NCBI GenBank assembly: GCA_026954325.1
Contig: JAIXKK010000205.1
Location: 1 to 64,000 of the forward strand
Direction of reading: 5' to 3'
DNA length: 64,000 nucleotides
Source of the DNA: Bryobacterales bacterium
GTDB lineage: Bacteria > Acidobacteriota > Terriglobia > Bryobacterales > Bryobacteraceae
The translations under genes and the position numbers were made by a program. Below are positions 15,734-27,251 of the stretch, in pieces; within the stretch, counting starts at the first letter, position 1, and every line of letters begins with the position of its first letter. The notes under the pieces were generated by a model that had not been told where the DNA came from, ran no database searches, and saw only the letters and a program-made list of their open reading frames with translations.

Positions 15734-18700
15734 TTAATTCGTGCGCCGCTCTTCGGATTCACCCGCGCTGTTGCGCAGGCGAATGGCGGCCGATTGCACC
15801 GCCGTGGCGTCGCCATCGAAGGGAACCGTCAACTGGAACTGGCCTCCGAAGGCGAAGGAATCCTGGCTCGCGTACCACTTCTTGAACACATCGGTGAGGG
15901 CCACCACGTAACGCGTCTGGAGCAGTTCGCGCCCGGTGGCCGGAGTCAGTGTCACCACCATTTCCGACAACTCCCTGGTGGAAGAGAATCCCGTGACCAC
16001 GATGTTGAACCCGCCGCTGCGCCGTTCAAGATTCACCGTGCTGATCACCGGAGGCGCCGGTTCGATGCGGACGCCGCGGTCCGGACTGTTGGACGGGATC
16101 ACTTCGGTTCCCGCAACAAGGAACGTCGGATGCAGAGTGAGGGTTCCGGAAACGCTGCCTGCCTGGAAGGCGAGGGGCATCCGCGGGAAGATGGCCGCGG
16201 TCTGGCCCGCGGGGATGCGGAAGGATACGGTACGCCCGCCGGTGCTGAACATGAGGCCGGGTTCCACTCCGGGGGCATCCGGGATGGCGGCGAACGTGAG
16301 ACCGAGCCGCCCGGTGACCTCCACCGGGTAGGGCGTATCCAATTGCAGGCCCAGACTGGGCTGCTGCCCGGGATTGATGCTATCGGGCAGGCCCGTAATC
16401 CGCGCGGAAGGCAGCGCGGCGATGTTCACAGCGAGATTGAAGTCGCGGTTCACCACGAACCCGAAGGCATCGCGCAGGCGGAGCGTGATCGCGGCCGGCG
16501 CGGGATCGGTGGGCGCGCCCGTGATCTGATCGCCGGCGAGCCTAAGTCCCGCGGGGAGACTGCCGGAAGCAAGGCTCCATTCATACGGAGCCTTCCCGCC
16601 GCTTGCCTGAAGCGCGAGCGAGTACGCCACGCCGAGCGTGGCTGGAGGCAGCGCCGCCGTCACCATGGTGAGCGGTTCGCCGGTGGCCGTGACAGGCAGC
16701 CCGAGCACGCGCTGGTCGATGCGGCCGTTGGCGTCAGTCACTTTCACCGTGAAGCGGAACAGCCCCTCCTGGGCGGTAGCGCCGCTCAGACGGCCCGTGG
16801 GCGGATCAAACGTAATGCCGCCCGGAAGCGTGCCGGAGATGATGGACCACGCAAAGGGACGCGTTCCCTGTACCGCTTCCACCAATACGTCAATCGGGCG
16901 TCCGGAAGCCGAGACGGGCAGCAGCGGTCCGCTGCTGATGATGGGCCCATTCGCCCCGTCGATGACACGCCACTGGTAGGCTTGTGAAGCCTGCTGTTGC
17001 GCGCCATCGGTCGCCGTGACCGTGAAGCCGGAAGAGCCCAGCGCGGTGGGCGTTCCATCCAGGACTCCCGTGGGGCTGAAGGTGACACCCGCGGGGAGCG
17101 TTCCCTGCAGCGCAAAGCTGTACGGCGCCTTTCCGCCGGCCGCCGCAATCTGCAAGTGAACGGGATGATCCTTGGTGGCGTCCGGAAGCGGGGAGGGTGT
17201 AATGATGCGGAATCCCCCCTGCGCCGGAAGCACAGTCAGCGCGAACTGCTTGCGGAACGGATTACGGTCCGTGGCGGCTACCTGGATGCGGAAGGTGAAA
17301 TCCACGGGAACGGAGGCGCTGCGTGAGGACTTGGCTGCCGCCGTGGCTGTCCCGGGGTCGGCCGGCTCCTCCGGGACGCCGCTGATTTCTCCCGTATCGG
17401 CGTTGAGGGCCAGCCCCGCGGGAAGCGCGCCCTCCACCACCGACCATGCTAATTGCAAGGCGGCCCGCGCATTCGACTTCATGATGAAGGAATACGGCGC
17501 GCCGGCGGTGGCGGGTGGGAGCGGCGAAGTGGAAGTGATGCCCAAATCCCGGCTGTCGACCACGAGCGTGGCGTCCTGCCTGACGGCGGTGTTGGTGGCG
17601 TCCACCACTTCCACGGTGAACGGGAACGGCGCGGCGGCCGAAGGCTTGCCGGAAAGCGTGCCGTCCGCGGCCAGTGTCAGGCCATCGGGCAGTTTGTTGG
17701 AGCCGGAGGCGAGCCGCCACTGATATGGGCGCGCTCCGCCGCTGGCGGTGAAGGCGAACTGATATGTGGAATCCTTGATCGCAGCCGGCAGCGGCGTGTT
17801 GCTGGTGATCTTGAGCGCCTCGCCAATCGCGAATACCGCGCCGGCCGAGGTCTTTCCGTCGGGCTGGCGCACCGTGACAGTGACCGCGCCGGGCGTCGCC
17901 AGCAGCGTGGAAGAGACAGCGCCGCTCAATTGCGCGGCTGAGCCGAACGTGGTGGCGAGCGGCGCGCCGTTCCACAGAATCTGCGAGGCGGGGACGAAAT
18001 TTTTCCCAGCGACGCCGAGCGTGAATGCGGGCCCACCCACCGGCGCGGAAGCGGGAGTCAACGCGGTGATCTCCGGCGTGAGCGATTGCGAAATGGGAAG
18101 CGCGAACGAATTAGAGACCGCTCCGTCGGTGTTGTACACCGTAATGCCGGCGCTGCCCGGAGAGAGGATCAGGCCCGAATCGATTGTCGCGGTCAACTGA
18201 GTGGCGTCGATAAACGCGGTGGGCAGGGGTTGGCCATTCCATCGCGCGAGGGAAAGGTTCCGGAAGCCCGTGCCGCGGACGCGCAGTTGCAGCGTGGGTG
18301 AGCCGGCATACACCGTCGCCGGGTCAAGCGAAGTAATGACAGGCGGCGGAGCAATCACCTGGAAGGTGAACGGAAGCGAGGTCTGCCCGTCCGGATTCCG
18401 CACCGCGATACTGACATTGCCGGGGACGGCGAAAAGGCTGATGGGCAGCACGTTCGCGGTAAGCGTGCTCGGCGTCGCGGAGATGGCGGAAACCGATGCA
18501 GTGGTCTGGAGCGGCTGGCCGTTCCACAGCACGATAGCGCCGTTTTGCACGTTCAGCGCGTTCACCGAAAGCGCCAGTTCCGAGGCGCCCGCGATGACGG
18601 CAAGCGGACTCATGCTGATGATCTGAGGAGGCAGGAACCGGATGAGGATCGCGACGCCGGTGGAGGTCTGATTGTCGGGGTTCCTTACCTGGACAGTAGC

Positions 18701-21700
18701 CGTGCCGGGGAAGGCGCTTAGCGCGGCGGGAACCAGCGCGGTCACTTGCGTGTTGTTCACAAATGCGGTGACCAGCGCGCCGCCGTTCCACAGAACAGTG
18801 GCTCCGTTCTGGAAGTTGGTTCCATTCACTACCAGCGTCACCGGTCCGGCCAAGGCGTTCACCGCGGGTGGATTCAAGCTGGTGATGGTGGGAGGCAGAG
18901 ATGTCGGGATAGTGAAGGTTGCGGGCGTGGATGTCTGCTGGTCCGCATTCCGCACCACCACTTGCGCGGTTCCGGGAGACACCAGCAGCGACGCGCTGAC
19001 GGTAGCGTTGAGCAGCGTCGTGGATACGAAGCTGGTCACCAGATCCTGGTTGTTCCACCGAACGATGGCGCCCGATTGGAAGCCTGTGCCCTGAACGGAG
19101 AGCGTGAACTGCGGGCTCCCGGCAGCGGCGCTATTCGGATTCAGGACGCTGATGGCGGGCGGAGGCGTTGTGGTGATGGGGAAGCTGACCTGATTGGAAT
19201 TGAGGCCGTTCGGATTGTGGACCAGGATCATTGCCGTGCCCGCCGCGGCGATCAGCGTTTGCGGAACGCCGGCTGTGAGGGCGGTGGCGGATACGAAGAT
19301 GGTCGTCAGGTCCTGTCCGTTCCAACGAACCACGGCGCCGGATTGGAATCCGGATCCCTGCACGGCGAGCGTGAAAGCGGGTCCACCCGGCGTCACTGTG
19401 GAAGGGGTGAGTGTGGTGATCTGCGGAGGAACCGCGTTCGGACTGACGGTGAAGGTGGCGGGAGGTGATAGCTGGCTATCGGGGTTCCGCACGATGACCG
19501 GAAAATCGCCGGAAGCGGCGAGAAGGGTTGCCGGAACAATGGCGGTTAATTGCGTGGCGGAAACGAACGTGGTGGCGAGGTCAACGTTGTTCAACCGTAC
19601 CGTGGCGCCGCTCAGGAAGTTGATGCCGTTGACGGTGAGCGTCAATTGCGGGCTGCCTGTCTGCGCCTGGTTGGGCGCCAGCGAGGTAATGGCGGGACCT
19701 GTCCCGGTCACCGGGAGATCGCGCGTGGCGGAAACCGTTTGCGCGCGGATGTTGCGGACCTGAATCTGCGCGACGCCTGGAGTAGCCAGGAGGTTAGCGG
19801 GCGCCACCGCCATCAGTTTCGTGTCCGAAACGAACGCCGTGACCAGCGCCGTGGTGTTCCAATACACCACGGCGTCGCTTTGGAATCCGGTCCCGTTCAC
19901 CGTGAGTTGCGAAAGCGGGCTACCGGCGGCGAATGTGTCCGGACTCAGCGAGGTGATGGCCGGGTTATTCCCGGTGACCGTGAAGTTCAGCGTGTTCGAT
20001 GTGAGTCCTTCCGGGGCGCGAACCAGCACCGGATAGACTCCGGAATTGAACACGCGGCCTGCATCGACAATGGCCCGCAGGCTGGTGGAGGAATCCACGT
20101 ACGTCGTCAGCGGATCGCCATTCCATTCCACGCGGACATTGGGATTGAAGTTTGTTCCCTCGAGCACGAGCGTGAACTGCGCAGATCCGGCGGCGGTGGT
20201 GTCCGGAGTCAATTTGGTGAGGGTGGGCGCGCCGGCAATAGTGAATTGCAGGGTATTGGAAATCTGCTCATCGTAATTTTGCACCGTTACCGGAACGGTC
20301 CCCGGAGTAGAAACCAGGGTGGCGGGAACGGTGGCGTGCAACTGCATGGGCGAATCGTAGACGGTGGTAAGGGGTTGGCCGTTGAAATAAATGACGGAGC
20401 CTGGGTATGGCGGGCCCTCCGATGGAAGAATGGGCGCGAGGAAATTCCGGCCGACTACCTGAAGCGTGAACGCGAGGCCGCCGGAATAGACGGAAGCGGG
20501 GGATAGCGACGAGAGCACCGGGGCAGGCAGAATGACGTTGAAGTACAGCGTGTTGGTGTATAGGCCGTCGGGATTCTGGACATAAATATAGACCGTTCCG
20601 CCGGCGGCAAGCAGCGCGGTGGGAACAGCCGCCGTCAACTCTCCCGCGTTGACAAACGTCGTGGTCAAGGCGGTTCCGTTCCAGAAGACCTTCGCCCCGG
20701 AAAGGAAGTTCGACCCGGTGAGCGTCAGCGGAAACCCAAGGCTTCCCGCGGGAATCGACGTCCGGCTGAGACTGGTGAGGGTGGGAGAAGGGTTATTGCT
20801 CGCGATGTAAAGCGAATAGCTTCTCGTGGCGCTGAGAGGACCGCCTTGCGAACCGGGACTCGAGTCCTGGACGCGAACGGTGAAGTAGAAAAAACCGCCG
20901 GCGATCGTTGGACCATTGGACGAAAGAACGCCGGAAGGGCTGATGGTGAACCCGGCCGGCAAAGCGCCTGAATCGAGACTGTAAGTAAACGGCTCCACCC
21001 CCGTCGATGAAAAATTCGCGGAATAGGGTTGGCCGTAGAGCCCTTGCGGAAGAGGCGACGGAGTATCGAGGGTCAGGGATCCCACGGAGGGCTGCACGAC
21101 AAGCGCGAAGGCGCGCTGCGCGGCGCCGCCGTAGCCGTCGGTCACTTGCAGGGTGAAGTTATAAGTGCCCGCCGAGGTGGGCCGCCCCGACAATTCTCCA
21201 TCGGTATACAACGTAAGTCCAGGCGGCAGGACCCGCTCTGTACAGTCCACGTGTAGCCATCGCCGCCGCCATTGTCGTGCTGTCCATTGGAATCGCCGAA
21301 GTCCTGGAAGTAGTAGTTCACCCCCAGGACGGCATCGGGGAGATTAGGGCCAGGAGCGAGGATCTGCAAGGCGGGAGTATTCGCCACCTGCAGGAAGAAA
21401 AATCCGCTGGCCACTTGCCCATCGGCGGCGGTGACCTCCGCGCCAAAGCTGTAGAATCCCGCGGTGGTGGGGGTGCCGGCGATGTACTGGTTTCCGGTGA
21501 CATCCATCCCGGCGGGCCACGCGCCGGAAACGAGTTCCACGTTACTTGCCGGCGTGCCGCCCGTCATGCCCGTGGGAACGGAACCCAAGGATAGGCTGTA
21601 CTGCCCACGATTGATGGAAGGCAGGCCGCTCGAGAACGTCCATTGAAACTGAGTGGGACTGATGGTGAGTGTAAACGTCTTGGCCGCCGCCGTTCCGTGC

Positions 21701-22806
21701 TGGACGGTGAACGTGAACGTTCCTGTCTGGGTGGTGTTCCCGGTGACCGTTCCGGAGGCTTGGTTGAAAGTGATGCCCGCCGGCAGCGTGCCGCTGACGA
21801 AATTCCAGTTTCCGGTCACTGGACCGGAGCCATTGTCCACAATAAGTTGTTTGAAATAGTCAATTCCCGAGACGCCCGTCGGCAGCGGGGAGCGCGTGAC
21901 AATCGTGTCGATCGAGGGTGCGGTCACGTTCACGGAATAGGTCTGTGTCCGCGAAGCGCCTGCCCCATCTGTCCCCGACATGATGAAGGTGTAGTTCCCG
22001 AGAGTAGTCGAAGTCGGCACGATGCCCCGGATCTTCCCCCCCGCGGTGACTTGCAACCCGGGGGGCAAAGGCAAATTGCCCACGGCGAAAGTGACTGGAG
22101 CGAATCCGCCGGAGTAGGGGAGTTGGAACTCATATTCCGCCCCGCGCGTCACGGCCGGGATGGAGGCGGCGGGGAGGGCGAGGGGATTCGCCACGACATT
22201 GAAGGTGAGCGGAGTGGCCGCTGTCCGCCCGTTGCTGTCCTTCACCTCCACGACGACGCTGTAATTTCCAGGCGTTCGCGGCACCCCTTCGATGAAGGCA
22301 TACGCTTCGCAGTAGCAGGACGTCTTCACGAAGTTCACACCCGGCGGAAGCGTCCCGGTGATGATGGAGTACTTATAGGGGGCAGTTCCGCCCACACCTT
22401 GCACACTGGCGCCTGCCAGACGCCCAACCGGCACACTCGCCGGCGGCGGAAACGGTTGCGCCGTCAACGGCTGCGCGGTTACGTTGAGCGTGAATTGTTT
22501 CGTGGCCTGATTGAAGGCCGAGTCCGTGATGCGCGCGGTGAACGTGAAGTCGCCGCCGGCCGCGGGGGTCCCGGAGAGAACGCCGCTTGAGTTCAGCGTG
22601 ATGTTGGCGGGTAGAGTGCCGGAGACGTGCGCAAACGTGTAAGGCGCGGTCCCGGCCGCGCCTGTGAGGGTAAAGTTATAGCTTTGGTTTAACGTGGCGC
22701 CAGGCAATACGGTGTTCGTGTTGATGCGTAGCTGCGCGGAGACCGGCGCGGCCGCCAATAGTACCCAAACGAACCGGAAGGTAGACGTTATCTGTTTGAA
22801 AAACAA
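15734..22806 (-). CDS. Giant secreted He_PIG / IPT-TIG repeat protein, interrupted by a frameshift
   Basis: One long gene of about 2,357 residues, split into two frames near 21229-21232. The N-terminal part has a signal peptide (FRFVWVLLAAAPVSAQ) and putative-Ig (He_PIG) repeats ending LPxGLTLxxDGxLSGxP. About eleven IPT/TIG repeats of roughly 88 residues follow (ITSLSPxxxxAGSPxFTL...WNGxxLxTxFVSxTxLxAxVPxxLL), then more He_PIG repeats and a unique C-terminus. The upstream frame reads ...YTWTVQSG, and the repeat resumes LPPGLTLYTDG one frame over; adding one base restores continuity. The TTG at 22806 with AGGAG upstream gives the best start; an ATG at 22839 is the alternative. Likely an adhesin or surface fibre. 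Confidence 0.85.
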
Positions 22807-22923
22807 AGGCGCTCCTCTGAACCCAGGAGATACCAGCATAGTAGGAAAGCAGAAACAAGCGCAATGCTATGGTCCGCGGGTGAAAGTTCGACATACATCA
22901 GACGCGGGAAGTGGCAGGTGTAA

Positions 22924-23128
22924 AATGACTTGCGAACCAAACCGGAGAGTATGCCGGAGCAGCTCTCCGAAGCGCGCCGCGATGGGAATCGCTCACCGGT
23001 TGGGAGTACAAGCCAGTGCCGGCAGCATCTGTGTAGCCCCTGCCGTGATACGGGTCTGAAGCCGTCAGGCGGCGCAACTCGCCAAGGCCGTCAAAAATGG
23101 GTTCCGCGATGAAACCGAAGATGTTTGA
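22924..23128 (+). pseudogene. Possible toxin-gene relic (RelE/HigB-like) before the antitoxin
   Basis: No intact toxin gene lies ahead of the antitoxin. In the frame shifted by one relative to the antitoxin, the last 22 codons (23060-23128) read SRQAAQLAKAVKNGF..., which resembles the C-terminal helix of RelE/HigB-type toxins. They end at a TGA overlapping the antitoxin start by 20 bases, a common arrangement. A TGA at 23057-23059 interrupts the same frame upstream. The rest of the stretch has no recognisable toxin motif, so this call rests on position and the short C-terminal match. Confidence 0.3.
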
Positions 23129-23402
23129 AGAACTATTGGAAAGCGTGCGCGAGGGCGGAGCGATTTTGCGCGGCCAGCGGAAATCTTCACGCCGGCTGGA
23201 GATCCGGCCTTCCATGATCCGGGCGATTCGCGAACGGACCAGCCTTTCACGGCAGGAGTTCGCAAGGCTGACCGGCGTCAGCGTCAAGACGCTTCAAAAC
23301 CGGGGGCAGGACCGGCGGCATCCCACCGGTCCCGCGATTGCGCTGTTGAAAATCATCGCGCACGAACCACATCTGGCGCTGAAAACGATTCATCAGACGT
23401 AG
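23109..23402 (+). CDS. Helix-turn-helix antitoxin-like regulator
   Basis: A 97-residue protein whose central segment is a classic HTH: SMIRAIRERTSLSRQEFARL then TGVSVKTLQNRGQDRRHPTG. This matches NadS/HigA-type antitoxins that pair with RelE/HigB-like toxins. The ATG at 23109 is used because homologous proteins begin near here; a GTG-less open frame extends four codons further to 23097. It is convergent with the oligopeptidase gene. Its toxin partner appears broken, so it may now be an orphan regulator. Confidence 0.7.
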   Translation: MKPKMFEELLESVREGGAILRGQRKSSRRLEIRPSMIRAIRERTSLSRQEFARLTGVSVKTLQNRGQDRRHPTGPAIALLKIIAHEPHLALKTIHQT

Positions 23403-23406
23403 AGGC

Positions 23407-25449
23407 TCACCCATCCATCACGGTGAGAAGAAACGCATAGTCGAGGGCGGTCTCCTTCATCCGCTCATAGCGCCCGGAGGCGCCGCCGTGGCCGGCATCC
23501 ATGTTGGTTTTCAACAGCAGCAGGTTGTGGTCCGTTTTGAGCGCGCGCAACTTCGCCACCCACTTGGCGGGCTCCCAATAAGAAACACGCGGGTCATTGA
23601 GCCCGGCGGTGACCAACATGTTCGGGTAAGCCTGCCTGGCCACGTTGTCGTAAGGGGAGTAACTGCGGATATATTCCCAGAAATCGCGCTGGTTCGAATT
23701 CCCCCATTCGTCGTACTCGATGACCGTGAGGGGAAGCGAAGGGTCGGTTGCCGTGTTGAGGACATCGACAAACGGCACTTTGGCGATGACGGCGCGAAAC
23801 AGTTCCGGCTTGCGGTTGATGACCGCGCCCATCAGCATCCCGCCGGCGCTGCCTCCCATAATGGCCAGCTTTTGAGGAGAGGTGTATTTTTCAGCAATGA
23901 GAAATTCGGCGGCCGCGAGAAAGTCATCAAACGTATTCCATTTCTTCAGGAGTTTCCCGTCATCGTGCCATTTCTTTCCCAGATCCTCGCCGCCGCGGAT
24001 GTGCGCGATGGCGTAGATGAATCCACGGTCGAGCAGGCTCAACCGGTCGGGAGAGAAGGCGGGGTCGATGCTGATGCCGTAAGAGCCGTAGCCGTAAAGC
24101 AGCGTGGGATTGCCGCCGTCCCTGCGCATTTCTTTGCGATAGACCATGGATACGGGCGTCTTCGTTCCGTCACGGGAGGGCACAAAGACGCGCGCGGTTT
24201 CATACCGGGAAGCGTCGTAGCCTCCGCGTACGGGCGCCTGTTTCACCAGCGTCCGCTCTCGCGTTTTCATGTCGTAGTCGTAGGCAGTCAAGGGAGTGAC
24301 GAGCGAGGTGTAATGAAACCGTAGAGTGCTGGTTTCGTACTCCGGGTTTTCGCCGGGCGCAAGAGTATAAACAGTCTCCGGCATCTCCACGAAGTGCGTG
24401 TCCCCGGTCTCGTCCTCGATGCGCAGGCGCCGCAGTCCGTTCTCGCGCTCGGTAATCACCAGGTGGCGCTCGAAGGCATCTACCGATTCCACCATGACAT
24501 CCTCGCGATGGGCGATTTTTTGCGCCCGGTTTTCGGGGCGCGGATCGGCGGCTGGGGCCATTAGCACGCGGAAGTTCCGGCCGCCCTCGGTGGTCCGGAC
24601 GAAAAATTGATCTCCCTGATGTTCAATGTCATATTCGATGTTGTGCCGGCGCGCGGCGAACAGGCGCGGCTCCACCTGGCCGCCCGCGGCTTCGGCGTAC
24701 CAGACTTCGCTCGTGTCGGCGCTGTCGAGTTCGAGGAACAGAAAACGTTTACTGCGGCTCTTGTGCAGCGTCAGGTGAAACCGCTCATCCAATTCTTCAT
24801 GCAGCAACCTGTCGGGCCCCGCGGCGTCGCCCAGTCCGTGCAACCACGCCCGGTAAGGCCGCTTGGCTTCGTCCAGCGTCACGTAGATCAGGCTGCGGCC
24901 GTCGTTCGTCCATTCAAGGCCGTAGTACGTGTTTCCCATGCGATCCGGCAGCAGGGCGCCGGTTTCCAGATCCTTGACGCGGGTGATGTAGACCTCATCG
25001 CCGCTCACGTCGAGCGAATAGGCCAGCATCCGCTGATCGGGGCTTACCCTGAAGTTCCCCAGGCGAAGATACTTTCCCTCCTTCGCCAGTTCGTTCAGAT
25101 CGAGGAGGATCTCTTCGCCGGCGTCCATGCTTCCCCACTTGCGGCAATAAATGGGATACGCTTTGCCTTCCTCGGTGCACGTGTAGTAGAAATAGCCGCG
25201 CAGGCGGACCGGCGCCGATGTGTCGGTCTCCTCGATGCGCCCCAGAATCTCTTCGTAAAGCCGCGACCGCAGCGGTTCGGCAGGCTCCAACAGAGCCTCC
25301 GCATACGCATTCTCCGCCTCCAGATATGCGCGGATCTCGGCCGGATCGCCGTCCCGCAGCCAGAAGTAGTCATCCACGCGGGTTTTTCCGTGCTGCGTGA
25401 TCTGCTTCGGCAATCTCTTCGCGCACGGAGGCAGAGGGTGTGCTTCCAT
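23407..25449 (-). CDS. ptrB: Oligopeptidase B (S9A prolyl oligopeptidase family)
   Basis: Cytoplasmic-type serine peptidase that cleaves peptides after basic residues. An N-terminal seven-bladed propeller domain (about residues 70-400) precedes an alpha/beta hydrolase domain with the catalytic triad S534 (MGGSAGG), D619 (GLNDPRV) and H654 (DAGHGG). The 680-residue length is normal, and no signal peptide is visible. The ATG at 25449 overlaps the acyl-CoA ligase stop by one base (TGATG), and GGAAGGACG lies upstream, so the two genes are probably co-translated. Confidence 0.93.
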   Translation of the reverse strand: MEAHPLPPCAKRLPKQITQHGKTRVDDYFWLRDGDPAEIRAYLEAENAYAEALLEPAEPLRSRLYEEILGRIEETDTSAPVRLRGYFYYTCTEEGKAYPIYCRKWGSMDAGEEILLDLNELAKEGKYLRLGNFRVSPDQRMLAYSLDVSGDEVYITRVKDLETGALLPDRMGNTYYGLEWTNDGRSLIYVTLDEAKRPYRAWLHGLGDAAGPDRLLHEELDERFHLTLHKSRSKRFLFLELDSADTSEVWYAEAAGGQVEPRLFAARRHNIEYDIEHQGDQFFVRTTEGGRNFRVLMAPAADPRPENRAQKIAHREDVMVESVDAFERHLVITERENGLRRLRIEDETGDTHFVEMPETVYTLAPGENPEYETSTLRFHYTSLVTPLTAYDYDMKTRERTLVKQAPVRGGYDASRYETARVFVPSRDGTKTPVSMVYRKEMRRDGGNPTLLYGYGSYGISIDPAFSPDRLSLLDRGFIYAIAHIRGGEDLGKKWHDDGKLLKKWNTFDDFLAAAEFLIAEKYTSPQKLAIMGGSAGGMLMGAVINRKPELFRAVIAKVPFVDVLNTATDPSLPLTVIEYDEWGNSNQRDFWEYIRSYSPYDNVARQAYPNMLVTAGLNDPRVSYWEPAKWVAKLRALKTDHNLLLLKTNMDAGHGGASGRYERMKETALDYAFLLTVMDG

Positions 25450-27251
25450 CAATCGGTTTCGTCCTTCCCCGCGTATAGTTCGCTCACCACGTGGTGGAAA
25501 TTCTCCACCACCCTGGCGCGCCGCACCTTCATGGTGGCGGTAAGTTCGCCCTGTTCAATGGAAAAGGGCCTCTCGAGGATGCGGTATTTTCTCACCTGCT
25601 CAAAAGGCGCCAACTGTTGGTTCGCCTTCGCCAGGGCGCGCTTCACCTCGGCCACCACGGGTTCGGCGGAGGCGAGTTCGCGCGGCGGCGCGTGCTTCCG
25701 CCCTTCCATCCCTTTCAGCGAACGGGCCGCCGCTTCATTCAGAGTAAAGAGGGCGGAAACATAGGGGCGGCGGTCTCCCAGCAGAATCATCTGCTCGAAA
25801 ATCGGCTCCATTTTTAATAAATTCTCGATGCGGGAAGGATAAATGTTCTTCCCGCTCGAGGAGATGATCATTTCCTTCTTCCGGCCCGTGATGTAAAAAT
25901 AACCCTCCGCATCCACCTCGGCCAAATCACCCGTCCGCAGCCAGCCGCCGCGCAGCACCTGGGCCGTGGCTTCCGGATCGCGGAAGTAGCCGGAAAAAAT
26001 CGTCGGCCCCCCCAGCAGCAATTCTCCTTCGTCGCTGAGTCGCCACAGCACGCCCGGCAGCATTTTGCCGATGCTGCCCGCCTTGACGTTGCCCTGCGGG
26101 TTCAGAGTCGCGACCCCGCCCTCCGTGAGGCCATAGCCTTCCAGGAGCGGCATCCCGATGGCTTCGTAGAAATGCGCCAGATCCTTGCCCAATGGCGCGG
26201 CGCCGGAAACGGCCAGCCGCATGCGCCCGCCGAATCGCGTCCGCAGCCTGGTGAACACCACGCGATCGGCCGCCTTCAGCGAAGCGCTCATCCACGCGGG
26301 AACGCCTTTCCCTTCGGCCTTGCGCCGGATGGCCCGCAGGCTCAGCCCCAGCGCGCCCCAGAACAATCGCTGCATCGCCGGATTCTTCTTCTTGATCTCC
26401 GTGCACACGCTCGAGTAGATCCGCTCCCACACGCGCGGCGGAGCCAGAAAAAAGGTGGGCTTGACGGACTGCATCTCGTGAGGCAGCCGGTGCAGCCCCT
26501 CGGAAAACCAGACAGGAACACCGGCGCGCACTCCCAGAAGCTCGATGGCAACCCGCTGCGCAATGTGCGCCGAAGGAAGGAACGCGAGGATGGCGTCCGC
26601 CGGGCCGAGGTCCACCACTTTCGGCCCCATGTCTACGTTGGAAACCAGCGCCCCATGCCTCACCAGGCCCATCTTCGGCTCGCCTGTCGCGCCGGAGGTG
26701 AGATAGAGAATGGCGTTGTCTTCCGGCCGCACGGCGGAGTGCAGCCGCGCAAACAGGCCGGCGTCTTCCTCCATTGCTCCCCGGCCCATCGCGCGCAACT
26801 CCCCGAGATTGAGGACACCTTCGGCCTGGCCTGTCAGCAGCACCCATTGCGCGGCCAACTCGTGCGCGCCGCCGCCCATCAGCGCTTTGAGGGACTTCGG
26901 AGTGTCCACAAAAACCAGCCGCGCCGCCGACGCGCGCAGCGTCTTCACGAGTTCCGCCGCCGGATAGCTGGTGTAAACCGCGGCCGAAATGCCGCCCGCC
27001 GCCATAATGCCGAAATCGGCCAGATAAAACTCCGCGCGCGTCTCCGAATGAAGGGCAACCACATCCCCTCTCTCGATGCCGAGGCTGTGGAGACCGGCGG
27101 CGATCTCCTTTGCCTGATCGCGAAACTGGCGCCACGTGAAGACCTTGTGTTTCCGCTTTCCCTCTTCGCTCACCGGTTGATGCAGCGCCGGCGAATCGCC
27201 GTACTTGCTCACGGCCTCTTCGAGCAGGGAAAACACAGTGCGAGCAATCAT
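25449..27251 (-). CDS. Long-chain fatty acid-CoA ligase (AMP-binding)
   Basis: ATP-dependent activation of a fatty acid to acyl-AMP and then acyl-CoA. The phosphate-binding loop YLTSGATGEPKMG is at about residues 190-202 (TSGATG with a methionine before the glycine). The adenylate motif EGYGLTEGG, the GWLRTGDLAEVDAEGYFYIT hinge and the C-terminal TATMKVRR lysine segment are present. The 600-residue length matches acetoacetyl/long-chain ligases. It is first in a two-gene run with oligopeptidase B. Chain-length preference cannot be read from the sequence. Confidence 0.9.
   Translation of the reverse strand: MIARTVFSLLEEAVSKYGDSPALHQPVSEEGKRKHKVFTWRQFRDQAKEIAAGLHSLGIERGDVVALHSETRAEFYLADFGIMAAGGISAAVYTSYPAAELVKTLRASAARLVFVDTPKSLKALMGGGAHELAAQWVLLTGQAEGVLNLGELRAMGRGAMEEDAGLFARLHSAVRPEDNAILYLTSGATGEPKMGLVRHGALVSNVDMGPKVVDLGPADAILAFLPSAHIAQRVAIELLGVRAGVPVWFSEGLHRLPHEMQSVKPTFFLAPPRVWERIYSSVCTEIKKKNPAMQRLFWGALGLSLRAIRRKAEGKGVPAWMSASLKAADRVVFTRLRTRFGGRMRLAVSGAAPLGKDLAHFYEAIGMPLLEGYGLTEGGVATLNPQGNVKAGSIGKMLPGVLWRLSDEGELLLGGPTIFSGYFRDPEATAQVLRGGWLRTGDLAEVDAEGYFYITGRKKEMIISSSGKNIYPSRIENLLKMEPIFEQMILLGDRRPYVSALFTLNEAAARSLKGMEGRKHAPPRELASAEPVVAEVKRALAKANQQLAPFEQVRKYRILERPFSIEQGELTATMKVRRARVVENFHHVVSELYAGKDETD

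Noticed and set aside
15407-16987. 526-codon plus-strand open frame opposite the giant repeat gene
   Set aside because: Repetitive arginine- and glycine-rich shadow of the repeat coding; no Shine-Dalgarno and no family pattern.
21229-21232. Programmed frameshift in the giant repeat gene
   Set aside because: No slippery heptamer or downstream pseudoknot is evident; a single missing base (mutation, phase tract or sequencing error) explains it more simply.
15734-21250. CRISPR-like or satellite repeat array
   Set aside because: The periodicity is of ~88 codons at protein level with highly variable DNA; it is a repeat protein.
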